Assembly: GCA_038147195.1 (NCBI GenBank)
Contig: JAYQTB010000004.1
Coordinates: 62,001-126,000, forward strand
Direction: 5' to 3'
DNA: 64,000 bases
From: Eutrophocola salsuginis
GTDB lineage: Bacteria > Pseudomonadota > Gammaproteobacteria > Pseudomonadales > Pseudohongiellaceae
The translations under genes and the position numbers were made by a program. A model generated the notes under the pieces. It had not been told where the DNA came from and made no database searches. It saw only the letters and a list, made by a program, of their open reading frames with translations. Below are positions 21,036-29,310 of this stretch, one piece after another (within the stretch, counting starts at the first letter, position 1; every line of letters begins with the position of its first letter).

Positions 21036-21564
21036 ATGAGCAAATTATGGTTAAAAAGTGATCAAAATTCATTTTTGACTTAAATGGCCTAATGGAAAAA
21101 ATAAGACATGATTTCAAGTTAGATTGGCAGGAGTCCACGGCGTTCCCCATTGGGCACGTGTTTTAAAAAATGGGATGCTTGTTGCAGATAAGAGTGGAGC
21201 TGATATGCAGGTTTTGCATCTATTCGCCTTCCTTCATGACAGTTGCAGGGAGGATGAATGGGAAGATGCCGGACATGGATATAGAGCGGCTGAATTAGCG
21301 TGCACTTTGAGAAATCGCTTTTTTAAAGTTTCAGATAGCAAATTTAATCAATTAATCGATGCCCTTTGTGGGCACTCAGATGGACATGTGAGTAGAGATA
21401 CAACCATCCAGACGTGTTGGGATGCGGACAGGCTTGATTTGGGGAGGGTTGGTATTTTGCCGAACAAGAAATATCTATCTGACTTTGCGCATCCTATTAT
21501 TGAACAGGCATATCGATGGAGTATAGGCTACCCTTTAAAGGATACTGTAAATGCCTTTAACTAA
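21036..21564 (+). pseudogene. HD-domain-like phosphohydrolase, N-terminus frameshifted
   Basis: It starts at ATG 21036 after GGAGAG (MSKLWLKSDQNS), then needs two small shifts (near 21075 and 21128) to enter the open frame 21124-21564. That frame has HGVPHWARVLKNG, AFLHDSCREDEWEDAGHG and CWDADRLDLGRVG. The pattern H...HD...D is that of the HD superfamily of metal-dependent phosphohydrolases. An in-frame start at 21124 gives 146 residues but would lose the first helix. It is the first gene of a four-gene overlapping operon; the substrate is unknown. Confidence 0.6.
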
Positions 21565-21949
21565 GTTCGTTGAAGATGAACGTATAAGCAATAGAACTTT
21601 ATATTGCTTAAGTCTGTATACAATTAATCATGCCTATTGGCTTGGATTGAAAGGCTTCTTACTAATAAATGAAAAAGATGAGTCAAAATATTTTGAGAAT
21701 CTTATTGAGGCTAAAATTATACTAAAGCATGGAATGCTCCTGGCATTTCAATTGCCAGGACCTTTAAAATCGGAAGCTGGGGTCTTTGGTCGCCAAACCA
21801 TGCAATATCTTAAATGTAAGTCATATGAATCTTGTCACAATACACACTTTAGTGATCCAGGATTTTCACTAATGCAGCACCTTAATAGTGTTGTGATGCC
21901 TTGCTTGATGGGTGGCATATATAAGGGCAATGAGTCTGAAAAGGATTAA
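21551..21949 (+). CDS. Hypothetical protein, HD-operon gene 2
   Basis: An intact 132-residue protein overlapping the HD-domain gene by 14 bases and the next gene by one (TAATG). Cysteines and histidines are clustered (CKSYESCHNTHF near residue 83), which could bind metal. No family is recognised. The DNA is AT-rich like the rest of the operon and unlike the core chromosome. Confidence 0.55.
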   Translation: MPLTKFVEDERISNRTLYCLSLYTINHAYWLGLKGFLLINEKDESKYFENLIEAKIILKHGMLLAFQLPGPLKSEAGVFGRQTMQYLKCKSYESCHNTHFSDPGFSLMQHLNSVVMPCLMGGIYKGNESEKD

Positions 21950-22269
21950 TGATTTGCAATTCATTATTTCGAAAGAAAATGGAAAACTTAGTGAGACTTA
22001 TTAGGGTGGGCGGATTTGTAAATAAATTTGCAGAATATATAGATAAAGTTGAAGTCTTGAGAAGTGGAAATGCTAGAAAATTATCTATCATGTACTCATT
22101 AATTTTAGATGACTATAAACAATTGATAAGTGTAATTCTAAGGAAAAATAAAGAATTTAAGACTGTTGTAATAGAACTTGATGACGAACTCAGATTCTTG
22201 ATGGCTCAAACAATTTATTCACAGATAAATTTATCAACAAATATAATTAATTCTATAAAAAATGAATGA
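21949..22269 (+). CDS. Hypothetical protein, HD-operon gene 3
   Basis: 106 residues, starting at the TAATG overlap with the gene before it and overlapping the next gene by eight bases. It is helical and rich in Ile, Leu and Lys, with no signal peptide and no catalytic motif that I can see. A start at ATG 21979 (MENLVRLIRVGG) is also possible. The tight overlaps indicate co-translation with its neighbours. Confidence 0.5.
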   Translation: MICNSLFRKKMENLVRLIRVGGFVNKFAEYIDKVEVLRSGNARKLSIMYSLILDDYKQLISVILRKNKEFKTVVIELDDELRFLMAQTIYSQINLSTNIINSIKNE

Positions 22270-23278
22270 AACAAAATATATACAAGACGTTATTTACAAT
22301 CTTGAATTGAGTCTTCATGCTAGGACCATGATGGCTTTTAGGTATGGAATTCTTCTTGAGGGAAATGAGAATGAATTTGTCTATAAAAAAACAAAATCGT
22401 GGGATGAAAAAAGTAACTCTATAGATGTATTTCACGTTGCCAACAGGAAAGTTATTCTTGCCGTTGATAGAATTAATAATGTTGTTATTACAGCACTTCC
22501 GGAACATGGAATATGGCAGACATTTGATGCTATCGCAGTGGCAGGTATGCTTGATATAGCATGTACTACACCTCCCCTCATGCCTATTGAAAGTATTTTG
22601 GAGTGGCGAGATCAATATATTGAAGGATCTTTAAGCAAAGACGATATAAAAAAAATTATCAGAAGATCAAAAAATGAACTTTTAAATAAAAATAAGATAA
22701 ATGACAAATCTCTGGAAATAATTGAGCATCTGACAGATAAAAATATAGAAAAAGATATAGAAATAGTTAACTTAAGGAGCAAAATTCAAGAATTATCTGG
22801 GTTGACACAGGATAAAGTTAAGTCTTTGGAGAATCGCGCAATGGAATTGCAAAATATAATTATCAATAATCAGGAATCTAATGCTGGAGTCGTATTTTCT
22901 GATGCATTAGATGTAAATGCAGATTCAGGGGGATTTGAGCAATACGTTTCAGAACCAAAACATCTCTATACCGATCGCCTTATATCTCAAGCATCAGTGA
23001 AATTTCCTTGGTCCTACAAGGAGGTGGGGAGATTTAATAATAAGCCGGTATACGAGATAGAAAATTGTCGAATTGAAAGCATAATAAAACCGGAAGACGA
23101 ATTTTCCCAAAGTATCTATCAGTTATTATTCAGTTATGAAGGCGAGCAATATTTGGTAACCACTTATTATGAGAATTTCATAGATTATTATGCTAATAAA
23201 ATTGGTGAGACTACATCGGTATATAAAATTCTATATAACGGTAAACAGTTCCTGCATACGCCCTTAGATATAAACTAA
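22262..23278 (+). CDS. Hypothetical protein with central coiled coil, HD-operon gene 4
   Basis: An intact 338-residue protein with three parts: an N-terminal alpha/beta region (YIQDVIYNLELSLHART), a Lys/Glu-rich helical or coiled-coil middle (about residues 130-200), and a C-terminal region rich in Tyr and Phe (LLFSYEGEQYLVTTYY). I recognise no family. Being the longest and last gene of the operon, it may be the effector or structural part of the unknown system, but nothing in the sequence proves that. Confidence 0.55.
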   Translation: MNETKYIQDVIYNLELSLHARTMMAFRYGILLEGNENEFVYKKTKSWDEKSNSIDVFHVANRKVILAVDRINNVVITALPEHGIWQTFDAIAVAGMLDIACTTPPLMPIESILEWRDQYIEGSLSKDDIKKIIRRSKNELLNKNKINDKSLEIIEHLTDKNIEKDIEIVNLRSKIQELSGLTQDKVKSLENRAMELQNIIINNQESNAGVVFSDALDVNADSGGFEQYVSEPKHLYTDRLISQASVKFPWSYKEVGRFNNKPVYEIENCRIESIIKPEDEFSQSIYQLLFSYEGEQYLVTTYYENFIDYYANKIGETTSVYKILYNGKQFLHTPLDIN

Positions 23279-23646
23279 GATCATTATCACTAACACCAAG
23301 TAGGATGTCTGGTTATAGGGTGCCGAACCTTAACCCAAGATATCAAATGAAGGTAGCATCATTCATTGATATGAGGTCTAACTTCGCGGTAAGCAATAAA
23401 CCAAGTGCACAAGATCAAAAAATCCGCTAAAGGCGGCCTATAAGGTGGTTTGCTTTGAATACCATGGATAAATGATTGGGCGGTGAATAATAAAAACTCA
23501 GTTACTCCTCAATTTTATCTTTGTGCAATCCGTCATATTTATGCATGACATGGCGCAGAAATTACTCATCACAAGCCGCGTAACACCCGTCATTTATAAC
23601 TATAATTCATTCTTTGACGTTATTAGTTAATTCCACAAATATCCTC
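23279..23646. other. 368-base intergenic region, no clear gene
   Basis: It contains a 41-codon frame at 23305-23430 (MSGYRVPNLNPRYQ) without a usable ribosome site, and otherwise AT-rich non-coding sequence. I see no RNA gene or mobile-element end in it. Confidence 0.4.
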
Positions 23647-23916
23647 TTAAAAAAATAAAATCTTTCTTCTTAGCCTAGAGAAAATCGATAAAAGTAAAAC
23701 AAGGAAAACGAAACTGTAAAACTTAAGCGCATCAGTGATCAAAAATAATAGATTTCTATCTTCAATCGAAAGTGTTATTTGATTCCAGTCGAGATAAAAA
23801 GATAAGGCGTTACCCCCAATATATGCCAATATTCTAATAATTAAATATGACGCTATAACGACTGAGATAAATCTTATGATCGATTTGATTAATTCAAAAA
23901 AAATTTTTACAAGCAT
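23647..23916 (-). CDS. Small membrane protein
   Basis: 89 residues with two strongly hydrophobic helices (ISVVIASYLIIRILAYI and FYSFVFLVLLLSIF) and a basic C-terminus (SRLRRKILFF). Topology and family are unknown. It stands alone between the HD-domain operon and the tRNA-Met end of the island. Confidence 0.5.
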   Translation of the reverse strand: MLVKIFFELIKSIIRFISVVIASYLIIRILAYIGGNALSFYLDWNQITLSIEDRNLLFLITDALKFYSFVFLVLLLSIFSRLRRKILFF

Positions 23917-24057
23917 AAAATGAAAGGTAACTATTCAAAAATGTCATTATAACTTCCCCTTAAAAGATCTAAACTGATTAAGAGGGAAAATTTATCTGCA
24001 CATATGTGGTTTCTTTAACATTAGTGAATCTTATCATCTGTAGCTGAGAGATTATTT

Positions 24058-24261
24058 ATGAACAAAGAAGTAACACTTGTGCGAGGCAAGCACTGCGTAA
24101 CATTATCAAAAGAGGCTTGGGATTTAGCCAGTTTTGCGATAACTAGGCTTATTGACAGTAGAGAGTGTGAGGACCGGGATGGTCTAGGTGAACTAATTGC
24201 GGCTATTGACTTAATAGAGAGTCATGGTTTTGTTGATTCGTTCATGGATGAATCTCAGTGA
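24058..24261 (+). CDS. Small acidic hypothetical protein
   Basis: 67 residues starting MNKEVTLVRGKHCVTL, preceded by GAGAG at a suitable distance. It is acidic with a predicted helical body (DGLGELIAAIDLIESHG) and has no recognised family. It is the last gene of the accessory region before the tRNA-Met. Confidence 0.5.
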   Translation: MNKEVTLVRGKHCVTLSKEAWDLASFAITRLIDSRECEDRDGLGELIAAIDLIESHGFVDSFMDESQ

Positions 24262-24351
24262 CTACCAACACCAATCATTTACACTCTATTCGAGAGCAAG
24301 GGCTCGGAATAATTACTCTTCATGGATAATTTGTTTACCCTGTGCTTACCC

Positions 24352-24390
24352 CAAAAAAAAGCACCTACAACAAATGTCGTAAGTGCTTGT
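24352..24390 (-). terminator. Rho-independent terminator of tRNA-Met
   Basis: Downstream of the tRNA on the minus strand, AAGCACTTAC and GTAGGTGCTT form a hairpin followed by eight T residues. This is a standard intrinsic terminator for the tRNA transcript. Confidence 0.85.
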
Positions 24391-24396
24391 TTTATA

Positions 24397-24473
24397 TGGT
24401 AGCTACGAGTGGACTTGAACCACTGACCCCAGCATTATGAATGCTGTGCTCTAACCGGCTGAGCTACGTAGCC
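24397..24473 (-). tRNA. tRNA-Met (anticodon CAT), elongator type
   Basis: A 77-base cloverleaf with the CCA end encoded. The acceptor GGCTACG pairs with CGTAGCT (G-U at the first pair), the D arm has AGCTCAGCCGGTTAGAGCA, the anticodon stem-loop is CAGCA-TTCATAA-TGCTG, and the T arm has GGTTCAAGTCC. A G-T first pair is unlike the mismatched C-A of initiator tRNA, so this is the elongator type, although a lysidine-modified tRNA-Ile(CAT) cannot be fully excluded. It lies beside ychF as in Pseudomonas. Its 3' end marks the change to accessory DNA. Confidence 0.93.
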
Positions 24474-24712
24474 ATAATTTGCCACTGAGGCTTTCAATTG
24501 TACACAATTTGGAAGTAGGTGGCTTGTGCTTGAAGGGTGCGCATTTTCGGGTCATGCCTTCACAAAGTCAATACACGAACACCTCAGAAACGTCGCGAGC
24601 GCAGACAAGACAAGGCAAAAATTGGTGAAGAAGCAAAGCTTACTATGGAAATAAGTGAGAATTCTGAGCTGTTTTTTAATGCCGTATTGGCAAGCAAAGC
24701 CGTTTTTCCGAT

Positions 24713-25804
24713 TTATACATTAAATCTGAAATGGATGACGTCGCCGTCCTTGACTAAGTAATCCTTGCCCTCAAGGCGCCATTTGCCGGCATCCTTCGCG
24801 CCCTGTTCACCCTTGTTGGCAATAAAATCGTCGTAACCGATGACCTCGGCGCGGATGAAACCCTTCTCGAAATCGGTGTGGATGACTGCTGCCGCCTTGG
24901 GCGCGGAGGCGCCTTTTTTTACGGTCCAGGCGCGCACTTCCTTTAATCCCGCGGTGAAGAAAGTCTGCAGGCCCAGCAATTTGTAGCCGGCGCGTATGAC
25001 GCGGTCGAGCCCCGGCTCGGTCATGCCCATTTCCTGCAGGAACTCGGCCTTTTCGTGGGCTTCCAGCTCGGCAATCTCCGATTCCAGCTTGTTGCACACC
25101 ACGACGACTTCGGCACCCTCGGCAGCGGCGATCTCGCGCACCACGTCCAGGTGGGGGTTGTTCTCAAAACCGCTTTCATCGACGTTGGCAATATACATGG
25201 TTGGCTTCACGGTCAACAGGTGCATGGTGTACAGATCGGCCAGCTGGCCGGCATCCAGGCCCAGGCTGCGTACGGGGTTACCGCCGTCTAAGTGTGCTTG
25301 CACCTTTTCCAGCAACACAGCCAGCTTCTGCAGGTCCTTGTCGCCGCTCTTTGACATCTTCTTAGCCCGGTCTAGAGCCTTTTGCACGGTTTCTAGGTCG
25401 GCCAGCGCTAGTTCGGTGTTGATGATCTCGATGTCACTCGCCGGGTTGATGGTGTTGGCCACGTGGACCACGTTTTCGTCCTCGAAGCAGCGCACAACGT
25501 GGGCTATGGCATCGGTCTCGCGAATATTTGCCAGAAACTGGTTGCCTAGGCCCTCACCCTTTGAGGCGCCAGCCACCAGTCCGGCGATGTCGACGAATTC
25601 CATGGTGGTGGGGATTGTTTTTTCGGGTTCGACAAGGGCGGTCAGCGCGTCGAGGCGCGGATCGGGGATCGGTACTATGCCCGAGTTGGGCTCGATGGTG
25701 CAGAACGGGAAGTTCTCGGCGGCGATGCCGGCTTCCGTCAGGGCGTTGAACAGGGTGGACTTGCCGACGTTTGGCAGGCCAACGATACCGCATTTGATTC
25801 CCAT
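24713..25804 (-). CDS. ychF: Redox-responsive ATPase/GTPase YchF
   Basis: An Obg-family P-loop NTPase of 363 residues, the usual length. GLPNVGKSTLFNAL (G1, about residue 8), DIAGLVAGASKGEGLG (G3) and a C-terminal TGS domain are present. YchF binds ribosomes and prefers ATP over GTP. The gene lies one base after the pth stop on the same strand, and both sit in the prs-rplY-pth-ychF block conserved in gammaproteobacteria. Confidence 0.97.
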   Translation of the reverse strand: MGIKCGIVGLPNVGKSTLFNALTEAGIAAENFPFCTIEPNSGIVPIPDPRLDALTALVEPEKTIPTTMEFVDIAGLVAGASKGEGLGNQFLANIRETDAIAHVVRCFEDENVVHVANTINPASDIEIINTELALADLETVQKALDRAKKMSKSGDKDLQKLAVLLEKVQAHLDGGNPVRSLGLDAGQLADLYTMHLLTVKPTMYIANVDESGFENNPHLDVVREIAAAEGAEVVVVCNKLESEIAELEAHEKAEFLQEMGMTEPGLDRVIRAGYKLLGLQTFFTAGLKEVRAWTVKKGASAPKAAAVIHTDFEKGFIRAEVIGYDDFIANKGEQGAKDAGKWRLEGKDYLVKDGDVIHFRFNV

Positions 25805-25805
25805 C

Positions 25806-26459
25806 TTACTTCTTATCTCCGTGGTTTTCAGGGTCAGCAGCGTCGGATGTCGGCCCTGCGGGCCTCTTCTGGCCTACATTCTTTTCCATGTCAGTGTGAA
25901 GCTTGCCCATGGCCATCTGGAACTTGCCTTCCACCAGTAGCGGCAATAGGCCGATGGCCTCATCAATATTGTCCTGAATGGCGTCCGCTTCCGCTTTCGA
26001 GGGCACGCCCAACACATAGTTGATACCGTCACCCCTGGGCCGGCCGATGCCGATACGAAGGCGGTGAAAGTCCCGAGTGCCAAGCGCTTTTTCCACGTCG
26101 CGCACACCGTTGTGGCCGCCATGGCCGCCACCAGTTTTCAGCCGCACCGTCCCCACGGGCAGGTCCAGTTCGTCATAGGCAATGAGGATTTCACCAGGCT
26201 GAATATCGAAATAATGAACCATGGCGGAGACCGCTTGGCCCGAGTTGTTCATAAACGTCGTGGGGAAAAGCAGGCGCACATACTTGCCGGCAATGTTGAT
26301 TCTTTCTGCCTTGCCGAAAAACTTGGCGTCTGGGCGCATTTCGCCGTAAAAAACATCGCACAGGGATTCAAGGAACATGGCGCCAGCGTTGTGGCGTGTA
26401 AAGCGATATTGTTGGCCCGGGTTACCCAGGCCAACAATCAGTTTGATTCCGGTACTCAT
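25806..26459 (-). CDS. pth: Peptidyl-tRNA hydrolase
   Basis: A 217-residue enzyme that releases peptides from peptidyl-tRNA. The N-terminus KLIVGLGNPGQQY and the catalytic His in FTRHNAGAM are present, as are FMNNSGQAV and the GGHGGHNG loop. It is about 20 residues longer than usual because of a charged, Pro/Asp-rich C-terminal tail (GPTSDAADPENHGDKK). It lies 21 bases after rplY and just before ychF. Confidence 0.97.
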   Translation of the reverse strand: MSTGIKLIVGLGNPGQQYRFTRHNAGAMFLESLCDVFYGEMRPDAKFFGKAERINIAGKYVRLLFPTTFMNNSGQAVSAMVHYFDIQPGEILIAYDELDLPVGTVRLKTGGGHGGHNGVRDVEKALGTRDFHRLRIGIGRPRGDGINYVLGVPSKAEADAIQDNIDEAIGLLPLLVEGKFQMAMGKLHTDMEKNVGQKRPAGPTSDAADPENHGDKK

Positions 26460-26480
26460 GGTGAGGTCACCGGGACGAAA

Positions 26481-27140
26481 TTAATCGTCTTTGTCTTCCT
26501 TGGCGCCAACTTCAGTGTCGGGAGCCTCTGGTGCTTCGGATTCAACGACCTGCTCACGAATTTCCTGGACGGTGGCAACGGCGTGGTTGTTTTCCTCACC
26601 ATGGGCAAGCTCGATGCTGGTGACGCCAGCCGGCAGTTTCAGGTCGGAAATATGTACAACCTCGTTCACATGGATATTGGCCATGTCGACTTCGATGTAC
26701 TCCGGCAGGTCTTTCGGCAGACAGCTGACTACCAGCTCGTGCATGAACTGGATGACCTGGCCATGTTCCATTTTGACGCCGACGCACTTGTCTTCGTTGA
26801 TCAAATGCAGGGGCACGTTGACTTCCAGGGCAACGTCGGCACGTACGCGCATGAAGTCGGCGTGCATGATTAAGGGCCTGGCAGGATGACGCTGCAGGTC
26901 CTTGAGGATCACGCTTTCCTGAGCGCCATCTACCTTAAGCTCGATGATGGAAGAAAAAAAAGCTTCGTGCTCTACGGCATGCAGGAGGTCGTCGTGACGG
27001 ATGGAGATGGAGGCGGGATCCTTGCCGGCACCGTATATGACGCCAGGGATATCTCCGGTATTGCGACGCAGGCGGCGGCTCGCACCTTTCCCCACGTCTT
27101 GCCTGGACTTAACCTCCAGGAGGAATTCATGCTTGGACAT
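26481..27140 (-). CDS. rplY: Ribosomal protein bL25, long CTC/TL5 form
   Basis: 219 residues with two domains: an N-terminal 5S-rRNA-binding L25 domain (GKGASRRLRR, DIPGVIYGAG) and a C-terminal beta domain (LPEYIEVDMANIHV). It ends in an acidic tail (DTEVGAKEDKDD). This is the long bL25 form common in non-enteric gammaproteobacteria. The ATG follows GAGGTTAAG, and the gene lies between prs and pth. Confidence 0.95.
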   Translation of the reverse strand: MSKHEFLLEVKSRQDVGKGASRRLRRNTGDIPGVIYGAGKDPASISIRHDDLLHAVEHEAFFSSIIELKVDGAQESVILKDLQRHPARPLIMHADFMRVRADVALEVNVPLHLINEDKCVGVKMEHGQVIQFMHELVVSCLPKDLPEYIEVDMANIHVNEVVHISDLKLPAGVTSIELAHGEENNHAVATVQEIREQVVESEAPEAPDTEVGAKEDKDD

Positions 27141-27269
27141 TGTTGTTTCCTTGCAGCGACGGGTTTAGAGACGCTGCATAAATTGGGCAAAATTGCCCGG
27201 TTTTTACAATCTTTCCAGAATCTGCGACCGAAACCGGAAAGGGTTACTTGCCAAGGCTTGTTCTGTAAC

Positions 27270-28220
27270 TTAGGTGTTATCGAACATCGCGCTGACAGAT
27301 TCTTCGTTGCTCACCCGCCTGATGGACTCGCCCAGGAACTTGCTGATGGAGAGCTGGCGTATTTTCTTACAATTCTTGGCTTCCTTCGACAGCGGTATGG
27401 TGTCAGTGACCACCAGGGAGTCGAGCGTGGAACCATTGATGTTTTCCAGGGCGTTGCCGGAAAGTACCGGGTGGGTACAGTAAGCCACGACTTTCAGTGC
27501 ACCCTGTTCTTTCAGAGCGTCGGCAGCCTTGCAAAGAGTACCAGCGGTATCGACCATGTCGTCGACGATCAGACAGGTGCGGTCCTTGACCTCACCTATA
27601 AGGTGCATGACCTGGGCTTCGTTGGCTTTCGGGCGGCGTTTGTCGATGATGGCCAAGTCAATGTCGAGCTGCTTGGCAAAGGCGCGGGCTCTGACCACAC
27701 CACCGATATCCGGTGAAACCACGACGAGGTCCTTGTAACTCTGTCGCAGTACTTCGTCTACAAGCACCGGCGAGGCATAAACGTTGTCCACAGGAATCTG
27801 GAAGAAACCCTGGATCTGTTCGGCGTGCAGGTCGATAGTCAACAGGCGATTGACGCCCACGGCGCTAATCATGTCGGCCACTACCTTAGCGCTGATGGGT
27901 ACGCGGGCGGAACGGACGCGGCGGTCCTGACGGGCGTAGCCAAAGTAGGGGATAACCGCGGTGATGCGGTTTGCGGAGGAGCGGTGCAGGGCATCTGCCA
28001 TCAGCAGCAGTTCCATGAGGTTGCTGTTGGTGGGAGCACAGGTAGGCTGGATGATGAAGACGTCTTGGCCACGGACGTTCTCGTTGAGTTCGACGCTTAT
28101 CTCGCCGTCACTGAATTTTTCCACATTGGCGCGGCCTAACGGCACACCCAACCACTTGGCGACTTTCTCCGCCAGTTCCCGGTTGGCGTTACCGCTGAAT
28201 ACCATCAAATTATTGGCCAT
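27270..28220 (-). CDS. prs: Ribose-phosphate pyrophosphokinase
   Basis: 316 residues, making PRPP from ribose 5-phosphate and ATP. The open frame extends 50 codons further, through the tRNA-Gln gene, but the family start is MANNLMVFSGNAN at 28220. Visible motifs are the ATP-site region PYFGYARQDRR and the PRPP loop CLIVDDMVDTAGTL. Placement between tRNA-Gln and rplY is the Pseudomonas order. Confidence 0.97.
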   Translation of the reverse strand: MANNLMVFSGNANRELAEKVAKWLGVPLGRANVEKFSDGEISVELNENVRGQDVFIIQPTCAPTNSNLMELLLMADALHRSSANRITAVIPYFGYARQDRRVRSARVPISAKVVADMISAVGVNRLLTIDLHAEQIQGFFQIPVDNVYASPVLVDEVLRQSYKDLVVVSPDIGGVVRARAFAKQLDIDLAIIDKRRPKANEAQVMHLIGEVKDRTCLIVDDMVDTAGTLCKAADALKEQGALKVVAYCTHPVLSGNALENINGSTLDSLVVTDTIPLSKEAKNCKKIRQLSISKFLGESIRRVSNEESVSAMFDNT

Positions 28221-28294
28221 GGCTCGGGTCCTGGGCTGCGTGTATCTCGGGCTGTGCGGTTTCTTGTCGATGTCAGTGTAATCGTGATCGTAAA

Positions 28295-28369
28295 TGGCTG
28301 GGGTGGGAGGATTCGAACCTCCGCATGCAAGGATCAAAACCTTGTGCCTTACCGCTTGGCGACACCCCA
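28295..28369 (-). tRNA. tRNA-Gln (anticodon TTG)
   Basis: A 75-base cloverleaf with the CCA encoded. The acceptor TGGGGTG pairs with CACCCCA, the anticodon arm is CAAGG-TTTTGAT-CCTTG, and the T arm contains GGTTCGAATCC. It sits between ispE and prs, the conserved location. A decayed partial copy lies directly upstream at 28402-28456. Confidence 0.95.
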
Positions 28370-28401
28370 AGTAATTCGTTCAGTTTTGAAGTGCACCAGG
28401 G

Positions 28402-28456
28402 CATGGATCAAAACCTTGTGTTTGTCTGTTTTACCGCTTGGCGACACCCCAAGTAA
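28402..28456 (-). pseudogene. Truncated, decayed copy of the tRNA-Gln 5' half
   Basis: The plus-strand stretch GGATCAAAACCTTGTG (28405-28420) and ACCGCTTGGCGACACCCCA (28433-28451), followed by AGTAA, repeat the anticodon arm, D arm and 5' acceptor of the tRNA-Gln, including its 5' flank. About 11 unrelated bases interrupt the D-arm/anticodon junction and the 3' half is missing. It cannot fold as a tRNA. It looks like a tandem duplication in decay. Confidence 0.8.
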
Positions 28457-28458
28457 AT

Positions 28459-29310
28459 CTAAGCTTCGGCCAGCACTTTCTGTAATGGGGATATATTTAC
28501 TCCCCGGGCTAAAAAGGCCGATGACTTTTCAGGTGCCTGTTCAGGTACGAGGGCCATCACATGCCGAGCTTCAGCCTCCGTTTCGAAGGCGGCGAAAACA
28601 CTGGCGCCGGTTCCGGTCAGACGTGATTGGCCATAACCGGAAAGCCAGTCGAGCGCCTTTTTTACCGGAGAATAAAGGTCACTGACCAGCGATTCGCAGT
28701 CATTTTTACTGCCCGAAAACGGAAAGCCGGCTATTTTGAGGGGGTGAGTGTCCCTTGTCAATTGCGAATGCCCAAAAATCACCCCAGTGGAGACGTGACA
28801 ATCAGGAGTCAGGACGAGGTACCAACGATGAGGTAAATCAATGGGTTGCAGGATTTCCCCGACACCCTCGGCCCAGGCCGAATGACCTTGAATGAAGACC
28901 GGTAGGTCGGCTCCCAGTGAGAGGCCGAGTGAGGCCAGTGCGGGAGTATCAAGGCCGCATTCCCATAAACGGTTCAGGGCTACCAGGGTGGTCGCGGCAT
29001 CGGAACTGCCGCCCCCCACGCCACCGCCCGTAGGAAGGCGCTTGTCGAGGTGTATGTGTGTGCCCCTGACGATGCCGGTTTCCTGCCACAAAAGCCGTGC
29101 CGCACGCATGACCAGGTTGTCCGGGGTTTCCAGGTCGGGGTGGCTGCAGCTAAAGGATAGATCGTCGTCGGCCAGGTTAAAAGTCAATTCGTCCCCGTAA
29201 TCGAGCAACTGGAATACCGTCTGCAATTCGTGGTATCCATCAGGGCGCCGGCCGGTGATATGCAGAAACAGGTTCAGCTTTGCCGGCGCCGGCAGGGTGA
29301 GCGAGGTCAT
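28459..29310 (-). CDS. ispE: 4-diphosphocytidyl-2-C-methyl-D-erythritol kinase
   Basis: A GHMP kinase of 283 residues in the MEP isoprenoid pathway. It shows PAKLNLFLHITGRRPDGYHE near the start, the ATP motif PTGGGVGGGSSDAA at about residue 90, and LTGTGASVFA in the C-terminal motif. Its start overlaps the lolB stop by four bases, so they are coupled. The same order (lolB-ispE-tRNA-prs) is found in Pseudomonas. Confidence 0.97.
   Translation of the reverse strand: MTSLTLPAPAKLNLFLHITGRRPDGYHELQTVFQLLDYGDELTFNLADDDLSFSCSHPDLETPDNLVMRAARLLWQETGIVRGTHIHLDKRLPTGGGVGGGSSDAATTLVALNRLWECGLDTPALASLGLSLGADLPVFIQGHSAWAEGVGEILQPIDLPHRWYLVLTPDCHVSTGVIFGHSQLTRDTHPLKIAGFPFSGSKNDCESLVSDLYSPVKKALDWLSGYGQSRLTGTGASVFAAFETEAEARHVMALVPEQAPEKSSAFLARGVNISPLQKVLAEA

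Noticed and set aside
23305..23430. A 41-codon open frame
   Set aside because: It has no usable ribosome site and no recognisable family; the length is within chance expectation.
1..24396. CRISPR arrays, insertion sequences or an integrase in the island
   Set aside because: I saw no regularly spaced repeats, transposase or tyrosine/serine recombinase motifs. Mobility genes, if any, must lie outside the window.
24996..25940. A 314-codon plus-strand open frame
   Set aside because: It lies opposite ychF and pth, is Ser/Arg-rich and has no family features; it is a high-GC shadow frame.
28221..28370. Fifty extra codons at the start of prs
   Set aside because: They run through the tRNA-Gln gene; the family N-terminus begins at 28220.
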